Shown here in pieces: positions 57,390 to 64,000 of a DNA stretch of 64,000 nt. Origin of the DNA: Heliocidaris erythrogramma (taxonomy: Eukaryota > Echinodermata > Echinoidea > Camarodonta > Echinometridae); the NCBI GenBank assembly GCA_025617745.1, contig CM046866.1, positions 16,685,725 to 16,749,724 of the forward strand. The letters run 5' to 3'. The notes under the pieces were generated by a model. That model was given only the letters and a program-made list of their open reading frames with translations. It ran no database searches and was not told the DNA's origin. A program made the position numbers and the translations under genes. Each line of letters opens with the position of its first letter. Positions within the stretch are counted from its first letter, which is position 1.

Positions 57390-57895
57390 AGGGGCAAACG
57401 CAATAGGGGAAAAAGAAAAGTTAGGGAAAAGAAAAGCTAAGGAAGACAAAAGAGAAAGGAGGGAGAAAAAGCAGGAGTTTGTTGAGAAGAAGAAAAAATT
57501 ATCCAATTAATAAAAAAGAAAATTAAAATATAAATACAAGAAAATGCTATTTCATTGATTGTAGTTTATATTTGAATAACAGTAAATGTAATTCATGTTA
57601 TTAAAGAAGGCAAAGCATTAGGTTAATAATCATTGTTATGTATAAAAACCATAAATGTATTAAGAACGTAAACACAGTGAAGATTATAGTGAAAGCAATC
57701 AAAATGAAATAGCTTAAAACTTTGATGAGAAAATTAACAGTAGTGAGGAATACATAATTATATAAAAGACCTCAGTCTAAGATTCCAAAACAATGTGAGA
57801 AGAGAAAAACACATTTTATGTAGGCGATGCAATAAATATTGGCAGAAGCTGAATAAAGCAAGAGTACATATACGTCAGGATGAATAATAAAAGAA
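57390..57895. repeat. Copy of the 51,335 segmental block
   Basis: Near-identical to 51,335-51,850. After AATAATAAAAGAAA the two copies diverge: this one enters the 57,896 repeat, the other a different AT-rich repeat. Confidence 0.8.
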
Positions 57896-58535
57896 ATTGG
57901 ATTCCCCCCGATATCTAGACGTCGTCCACAACGTAATCTACAAAACTGTATAGTTAAATGCTCCGAAAATATTTCACATTAATTATGCAAATTTATGCAT
58001 GAAATCAAAATTTTGCTCTAAATCATTAAATAAAGCTCAAAATATGCTAATTTTTGGTCTTTCCAGTATTCTTAGCAAATATACATGAAAAAATTCGGTA
58101 TCAAAATTGATTTCTTATGTATTTTATTGTATTTAAAATTTCTTATGTATTTCTTTGTTTTTTATTGTTTTTTGTATGAAATTTGTCGGGGACATTTTCG
58201 CAAACAAAAACAGAAAATAAATTAATTTCTATCAGCAAGTGTAAAAATATTCATAGATTTCTAAATTTGGGCTGAAAACACATTTTGTATTGAAATTATA
58301 CAAGAAATCACGTTTTTGAGCAATTTCTGGTCTGACGTGCAAGTACGAAATGTTGCGTAACTTCGGAACCGCATGCCCGGACATCGCGAATTTGGTCTCA
58401 AAAGATGCGTGAGATTCGACAGAAAAAAAGTCATGAAACACTGCGGCTACTACTTTGTTCGTTGTGGACACATCGCGAGAAACGTCTAGGGGGGGTGGAT
58501 TCCACCCCTCCCCCAGCCCTTTTAGGGTTAAAACC
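57896..58535. repeat. Dispersed repeat with G-rich hairpin, second copy
   Basis: Ends with a hairpin (58,489-58,514, GGGGGGGTGGAT opposite TCCACCCCTCCC) and CAGCCCTTTTAGGGTTAA, matching the end of the repeat at 640-775. No convincing ORF. The open frame 58,471-58,232 on the minus strand is not supported by any motif. Confidence 0.6.
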
Positions 58536-58699
58536 TGTCTAACATTACTAAAGTTAAATCAATGGTATAGAAATAATCAGTTGGGGAACATGAAATAATG
58601 AAGTTAATTATTCAATTGTCTCCAACGGCCACCAGAAGGTGGTAACACACGCAACTGCTGTGTGATAGGTTGCTCGACTGCTGTGAAAAAAATCACAGG

Positions 58700-58772
58700 C
58701 AGACCGAGCGGGATTCGAACCCGCGACCTCTGGATTACTAGACCAGCGTCATAACCACTAGACCACCGGAGT
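58700..58772 (-). tRNA. tRNA-Thr(AGT)-like, array copy 1
   Basis: 73 bp with A-box TGGTCTAGTGG, D-stem pairs, an anticodon loop CTAGTAA (AGT, Thr), variable AGGTC and a perfect T-arm GCGGG-TTCGAAT-CCCGC. The acceptor stem (ACTCCGG against TCGGTCT) has two mismatches and one wobble. A T7 run (58,692-58,686) 7 nt downstream is a Pol III terminator, itself inside a CTGTGA/TCACAG hairpin. It may be a real Pol III gene or a tRNA-derived SINE head. Confidence 0.5.
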
Positions 58773-58960
58773 GCCCTTAGTGGTATAGGTTCAAACTATC
58801 CCATTCATATGATGTCAAATCAATGGTATAGAATTAATCAGTTGGGTAACATGAAATAATGAAGTTAATTATTCAATTGTCTCCAACGGCCACCAGAAGG
58901 TGGTAACACACGCAACTGCTGTGTGATAGGTTGCTCGACTGCTGTGAAAAAAATCACAGG

Positions 58961-59033
58961 CAGACCGAGCGGGATTCGAACCCGCGACCTCTGGATTACT
59001 AGACCAGCGTCATAACCACTAGACCACCGGAGT
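58961..59033 (-). tRNA. tRNA-Thr(AGT)-like, array copy 2
   Basis: Identical in the tRNA-like part to copy 1, exactly 261 bp away, with the same T-run terminator and acceptor mismatches. Confidence 0.5.
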
Positions 59034-59221
59034 GCCCTTAGTGGTATAGGTTCAAACTATCCCATTCATATGATGTCAAATCAATGGTATAGAAATAATC
59101 AGTTGGGTAACATGAAATAATGAAGTTAATTATTCAATTGTCTCCAACGGCCACCAGAAGGTGGTAACACACGCAACTGCTGTGTGATAGGTTGCTCGAC
59201 TGCTGTGAAAAAAATCACAGG

Positions 59222-59294
59222 CAGACCGAGCGGGATTCGAACCCGCGACCTCTGGATTACTAGACCAGCGTCATAACCACTAGACCACCAGAGT
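59222..59294 (-). tRNA. tRNA-Thr(AGT)-like, array copy 3
   Basis: As copy 1, except one acceptor-side change (CCAGAGT in place of CCGGAGT on the plus strand). Confidence 0.48.
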
Positions 59295-59482
59295 GCCCTT
59301 AGTGGTATAGGTTCAAACTATCCCATTCATATGATGTCAAATCAATGGTATAGAATTAATCAGTTGGGTAACATGAAATAATGAAGTTAATTATTCAATT
59401 GTCTCCAACGGCCACCAGAAGGTGGTAACACACGCAACTGCTGTGTGATAGGTTGCTCGACTGCTGTGAAAAAAATCACAGG

Positions 59483-59555
59483 CAGACCGAGCGGGATTCG
59501 AACCCGCGACCTCTGGATTACTAGACCAGCATCATAACCACTAGACCACCGGAGT
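59483..59555 (-). tRNA. tRNA-Thr(AGT)-like, array copy 4
   Basis: As copy 1, except one change between the D-stem and anticodon stem (GCATC in place of GCGTC on the plus strand). Confidence 0.48.
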
Positions 59556-59743
59556 GCCCTTAGTGGTATAGGTTCAAACTATCCCATTCATATGATGTCA
59601 AATCAATGGTATAGAAATAATCAGTTGGGTAACATGAAATAATGAAGTTAATTATTCAATTGTCTCCAACGGCCAGCAGAAGGTGGTAACACACGCAACT
59701 GCTGTGTGATAGGTTGCTCGACTGCTGTGAAAAAAATCACAGG

Positions 59744-59817
59744 CAGACCGAGCTGGATTCGAACCCGCGACCTCTGGATTACTAGACCAGCGTCATAACC
59801 ACTAGACCACCAGGAGT
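59744..59817 (-). tRNA. tRNA-Thr(AGT)-like, array copy 5, degenerate
   Basis: Has a T-stem substitution (GAGCTGG in place of GAGCGGG on the plus strand) and a one-base insertion at the acceptor side (CCACCAGGAGT). The following spacer also carries changes. The most decayed copy, at the edge of the direct array. Confidence 0.42.
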
Positions 59818-59880
59818 GCCCTTAGTCGTATAGGTTCAAACTATGCCATTCATATGATGTCAGATCAATGGTATAGAAAT

Positions 59881-59953
59881 AATCCGGTGGTCTAGTGGTT
59901 ATGACGCTGGTCTAGTAATCCAGAGGTCGCGGGTTCGAATCCCGCTCGGTCTG
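59881..59953 (+). tRNA. tRNA-Thr(AGT)-like, inverted copy 6
   Basis: Opposite orientation, joined abruptly after AATCAATGGTATAGAAATAA. The body is identical to copy 1 and keeps the T-run terminator. Its 3' part stops at GTGTGTTACCACC, right at the 13-bp target duplication, so it forms the 3' end of the insertion. Confidence 0.48.
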
Positions 59954-60018
59954 CCTGTGATTTTTTTCACAGCAGTCGAGCAACCTATCACACAGCAGTT
60001 GCGTGTGTTACCACCATT

Positions 60019-60524
60019 ATTACTAAAGTTATTGAACGGAAACCAATTTTTCGGACACATACAGTAATTAGCTATTTTTGCATATATAATGAGCTATGAC
60101 ATTTGACCTTTGACCTAAATACTCCAAAATCAAACTTAAGCTGTATTTTGATACCAGGTACCTTCATAAACATTACTAAAGTTATCGAACGGAAAAGCAT
60201 TTTTTTTTGAACATCCTAATGATTTTTTTTTCTGTATCTTTAGTCTTACTTCTTTTTCTTTATATTTTTCGGGGGTTGCATTTTCATGTAAAGGAAATTG
60301 ATTCTGCCCCTTTAAATTAATTAAAAATGGATAATTTTAGATCAAGAATCTCTTTCATCATATCAGGAAACAAAATGACTCGACTTTGATAGGTACATTG
60401 TTTTTATAGTAAAAAAGGAAACAACAGTCAAAAACACACCTCACAAGTCTACTGTTGAATTAGTGTAGACTTAATGTTGAATACAGAATACACTGCCATG
60501 CTTTAATAACCAATGTGAAAAACA
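60019..60524. promoter_or_regulatory. 5' flank of gene 4
   Basis: Colinear with 52,332-52,831 before gene 3. It holds one exact TGACCTTTGACCT at 60,104-60,116. The shared words AATGTTGAATACAGAATACA and CTTTAATAACCAA lead into the IRF-like array. No TATA box stands out. Confidence 0.4.
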
Positions 60525-60598
60525 GAAACTGAAAGGAAAAACATAAACTGAAAGGAAACGCAGAAACTGAAAGGAAACGCAGAAACTGAAAGGGAAAC
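60525..60598 (+). promoter_or_regulatory. Four-unit array of IRF/ISRE-like motifs before gene 4
   Basis: AAACTGAAAGGAAA-type units start at 60,525, 60,544, 60,563 and 60,582, exactly 19 bp apart. Three match GAAANNGAAA. The second begins TAAAC. The array ends 88 bp before the ATG, in the position where gene 3 has a single compound motif. Confidence 0.55.
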
Positions 60599-60686
60599 GC
60601 AAAACGGTCGCTATTTTCTGAAGACCCAATCTTCGCTAGGTGAGAAGTTAATTTTTAGAAGAAGAAAAAGCCATTAAAGCAGAACC

Positions 60687-61655
60687 ATGTACTTCATTAA
60701 TCATATTGGATATGCTAGTATTGCTGCCATTGTTGGACTGATTTCTGTGATTCCATGGACATGCTATGCTACTGAAATGACATTATGCACCGATGATTCA
60801 ATGCCATGTGTACTGAGATATGGAGAGACTCAAAAGGTCTGTGCTGGAGAGAGCGTCTACACAAATATGACATTGAGAGTGCCTTCTACCACAAGCCCTC
60901 AAAATATCACTATTTTGGTTCAGGGCCACCAATTTTCCAAAGGGCCTTTTGTATCAGGTCGTTTTCATGATGGAGACAATCATATCAGCCGATGGAAAAA
61001 CAGAATCTCCTTTCAAGGCAACAACATGACTTATGAAACATGGAATTCAAAGATCGAGTACAAGGATGAATTTGAAAGTGATCTGCAGATAGATATTGAA
61101 GGGGAGAGGTTCACTTCAAAACCCTTCAAGTGGTATGATGTTGAGAACTGCATCCCTGCAACTGAACCTGAAAGTGTTGAAAAGGACACATTAGGGCAAA
61201 CTTTGGCGAACATTACAGAACAGTTGGGTCAGATGAGGGTTTCTATAGATGCTTTGGCCACAGAAATGTTAGAGGTCAAAGATTCCAATAATCAGTCACT
61301 GAAGAGCAGACTGGAGAGTCTCAAGAATATTGGAATTGCAGATATCATTGTATCCATTTTTCATTTGTTTGCAACAATCCTGATAATGTTAATAATCAAT
61401 TATTTTCTTGCAGGTATTAAAGGTCAACTTGGAACACAAGTCGACGACCGTCTGCCATCTTCACACAGCTCCGATAATTCTCAAGTCCAAAACACTGATA
61501 TTGAGAGAGGGAGTACACCCTCAAATCTTACAGACCTAAATGCATCTAGTAACACCCACGATCTAGAGAGACCACGGTCCTTGCTTAGTCTGGCTCCTCA
61601 AGATGAAGTAGAGAATGGGGCTCCCCAAGACGAAATAGAGACTGCTGGACTCTGA
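60687..61655 (+). CDS. Family gene 4: membrane protein, single stalk unit (322 aa)
   Basis: Same architecture and length as gene 3: signal peptide, four-cysteine ectodomain, one 28-residue stalk unit (165-192), one membrane span (about 219-242) and the RPRSLLSLAPQDE tail. Differences from gene 3 include W in the signal region, K60N (which creates a new NMT sequon), a cluster at 98-102 (HDGDNHI against HNGDDRI) and NYFL for KYML at the membrane border. Some variant sites match gene 2 and others do not, a mosaic pattern that suggests gene conversion. The start ATG lies in the same ACCATG context. Probably transcribed from the IRF-like promoter at 60,525. Confidence 0.88.
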   Translation: MYFINHIGYASIAAIVGLISVIPWTCYATEMTLCTDDSMPCVLRYGETQKVCAGESVYTNMTLRVPSTTSPQNITILVQGHQFSKGPFVSGRFHDGDNHISRWKNRISFQGNNMTYETWNSKIEYKDEFESDLQIDIEGERFTSKPFKWYDVENCIPATEPESVEKDTLGQTLANITEQLGQMRVSIDALATEMLEVKDSNNQSLKSRLESLKNIGIADIIVSIFHLFATILIMLIINYFLAGIKGQLGTQVDDRLPSSHSSDNSQVQNTDIERGSTPSNLTDLNASSNTHDLERPRSLLSLAPQDEVENGAPQDEIETAGL

Positions 61656-64000
61656 ACCAACATCCATCCACAAACAGTGTCCAAGATCGAATGAAATCTC
61701 ATGCATTATAACGTACCTGAAGAAATTCTTCTCATGAAGGAGTGCCCTCATATTTTGCGAAGGAGATTTGCAAAAGTGCAGCGTCCAATCTACAGTGTCA
61801 TCTCTCGATGTGTCCAATACATATTGGCTAACTAATTTTCTACTTTAATTTGCTAATAAGCTTATACATGTACAGATATACGTACATAGTTTGTTGCATG
61901 CCATTTTGGTACATTATTTTATGCAATCATTCCAAGATTATCTCTTTCTTTCTTTCTTTCTTGAACTTTCGCTCTGTAATATTTATTTGTAAAATTTGCC
62001 ATTTTGGGGGTTCTCAAAATGCCCACCATGCCTCTTTGTTTTTATCAATGTATTTTATGTATCTTGTATATAAAATCTATATTTAAAGAACTAGGGCTTC
62101 ATATATTTTTATCATGAACTAAAAAAAACCCCCAAAAATGAAATAAAATATTTTTCCCATAACAGTGTGCCTGTCCTTTTTATACACATGATATCAGATA
62201 GTTTTTGGCAAAGCTTTAAAACTCTTTACCAGCTCTTTCCTTTGCAGTATGCAATAAACTCTTGTGGCATTTTATGCAAAAGTCTAAAAATATACCAAAT
62301 AACAAATGCATTAATTCATGAATGAATGTAGAAGCGAGTTTTTATATGCATAAAATATAAGGAAACATATAAAATTTATAGTCAAGAACTACACATTCAG
62401 GACTATTTGATATAAAGATACAGTATATTTGTATAGGAATTGTCGATTTCTGGATACAGTATATTGTCTTTCATGCTTCTAAACAGGTTGTGCCTTTGTA
62501 GTATGTGATTAAATCTTATGGTGGTTCAGTGTTCAAAAGTTTTTTTATATCATTCACAATTAAACACAATGAAAACTGCCTTGGATCAGTGATATCTAGA
62601 ATGCCTTCAATATAGGTTAATCTACATTTTTTACATGATGGTAGCACAACTGAAACTGAAAAGAAACATGCTGACTATGCATATTTTTCTACTTGTACCA
62701 AAAAGATACATGAGCCAGACATTCTGATGATCTGTCCACAGGGCCATTCTCACTTTATATTATAGTGAAACGCTGCAGAGATAGAAACTCTTTGGAGTTT
62801 CGTGCAGCTTTTTCTAATGTGGACAGGGAAACCGCAAAAACTATCGAGTAAATTAGTGATTAGAATGAATTGCTTGCAAGTTTTTCAATGTGAATTAAAA
62901 CTCCTTGGAGTTTGTCATGTGACTTCTGGCACTTCCTTTTTTTTCATTGCAAAATCTGATCTGTACTTTATTGCTATTTCAAACTGATTACTAGTATATC
63001 AAGTAGTTTAAGAAATGGAAATATAACACCAGGAGCAGAATGTTGATCATTCAGGCAACAAAGAAATTAACAATTCTGTGTCGGTTCGAACAGTATCAGA
63101 TCGTACGGAAAGCTGGGAACGAAGTGTGTGCAAGCGCATTACAATTCCTAACTCCGTAGAGTTTGGAAGTCAGTGTGAATCGCGAGGTGAAATATCGTGA
63201 GCATTTTTATCTTGATGTTTACAACTGAGAATGGGCCTTATGTTTCCCCATTGTAAACATCAGAACGAACACCAAATCAAGGTCGTCCATATAATCTATC
63301 CTTGCCAGAAGATCCCAACATAGTGATCTCCCAACAGTTTGTACAAATTGCACACATAACAGCTGCCTGCATAGCTTTTACATACATGTACATTGGTTTC
63401 CTGTTGGGATTTTTGCATCCTGGTCAGGGATATTGTCACAAGGTGACTTTGAATATTGTATGTATCATGTAGACTAATGTACATGTAGACAAGACTACTT
63501 ATATGTTATGAGAAGGCATAATCAATATTGTAAGTTGTATGATGAATCAAGCAATTAACATTTAATTCGGTATTCCATATCCAGTAGTAGAAGAAGATGA
63601 GTTATCTTACATAGTGATTGTATTTTCTATATCATTATGGTTGTATTGCATTTATCAAATATATGATTGCATATATGGGATCTAACAAGTGCCTGCCCCC
63701 CTCCTCTCTACCTCTCTCTGAAGATATAGAATGTTCCGTCATAGTGTTAAGTTTTATGATGAGTCAAAATAATTCTTTAGTCAAAATGAAGAAAGAAGAC
63801 ATTCCATTCCAATGATGAGGTTTCATGGGAAATAGGTGTAGAACTTGCTGTGGAAGTTTCCTAGTAGTTATACCAAGGGTATGACGTTGGTCAAATGTCA
63901 CACTATCAATGCATGGGTCAGTATTCTTGAGATTACCCCTTGTAAGGAATCCCTATGCCCAAATAAGGTAAGGGGAAAGGATGAACGGAGATGTGAACAC
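61656..64000. other. 3' flank of gene 4, partly paralogous
   Basis: Short blocks match the flanks of genes 2 and 3 (61,655-61,850, 62,440-62,600 and 62,750-63,430). The TATTGGAGAATAGTG and foldback segments are absent. GAAACTGAAAAGAAAC at 62,652-62,667 is another IRF-like word. After 63,430 the sequence is unlike the rest of the window and I see no gene in it. Confidence 0.55.

Larger units (their letters stand above)
58557..60018. mobile_element. Inserted tRNA-like gene array with 13-bp target duplication
   Basis: ATTACTAAAGTTA occurs at 58,544-58,556 and 60,019-60,031. The paralogous site at about 52,327-52,345 has it once, in the same flanking context (CTGTCTAACATTACTAAAGT, then TTGAACGGAAACC), and is thus the empty site. 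The insert has five direct 261-bp units, each with a minus-strand tRNA-like gene, then one inverted, truncated unit. A duplication of this size is typical of LINE-type target-primed integration. Confidence 0.85.

Noticed and set aside
58600..59880. CRISPR array (regular 261-bp repeats)
   Set aside because: The repeat is the whole 261-bp unit with no variable spacers, contains tRNA-like genes, and the DNA is eukaryotic.

Overview
This is eukaryotic, animal-type DNA: AT-rich, full of nested transposons and satellites, with a protein gene split by GT-AG introns and a tandem family of intronless membrane-protein genes. Frequent TACATGTA-type words, a DIRS retroelement and tRNA-derived repeats suggest a marine invertebrate (echinoderm, hemichordate or mollusc). 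That placement is a low-confidence inference.

Layout. (1) 1-15,131, minus strand: seven consecutive internal exons of the DEAD-box RNA helicase DDX1, read from 15,131 down to 1,341, with matching splice phases and consensus splice sites. The five long introns carry mobile elements: a frameshifted but structurally complete DIRS retroelement (2,506-6,774), the left end of a second DIRS copy (1-635), a three-level nest of inverted repeats (7,936-10,472), a MITE with an 8-bp target duplication (11,494-11,774), an AACA-tailed repeat and two copies of another MITE. The 5' exons of DDX1 were not found anywhere to the right. (2) 16,305-21,731, plus strand: two members of an unrecognised family of single-exon, type I membrane proteins (signal peptide, four-cysteine ectodomain, coiled-coil stalk, one membrane span, Ser-rich tail with a dileucine motif). 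(3) 25,101-25,873: a palindromic element made of two Tc1-like transposase ends. (4) 26,016-48,030: a 22-kb array of about ten 1.8-3.4-kb units, each with hairpin termini, a GAT-rich minisatellite, a Pol III tRNA-like box, TGACGTCA palindromes and CG-alternating tracts. (5) 49,468-51,327: a tandem repeat carrying a nuclear-receptor DR1-like word in most units. (6) 52,934-53,902 and 60,687-61,655: two further, nearly identical family members on a recent segmental duplication. (7) 58,557-60,018: an insertion holding six tRNA-Thr-like genes (five direct, 261-bp period, one inverted) flanked by a 13-bp target duplication. The paralogous block supplies the empty site.

The most interesting candidate for an undescribed system is the membrane-protein family. 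Copy number, stalk length (28-residue, four-heptad units) and ectodomain sequence all vary. The two newest promoters carry interferon-regulatory-factor-like GAAANNGAAA motifs that rise from 0 (gene 2) to 1 (gene 3) to a four-unit 19-bp array (gene 4). An inducible, rapidly evolving surface receptor or adhesin family is a reasonable hypothesis, but the sequence alone does not prove a function.
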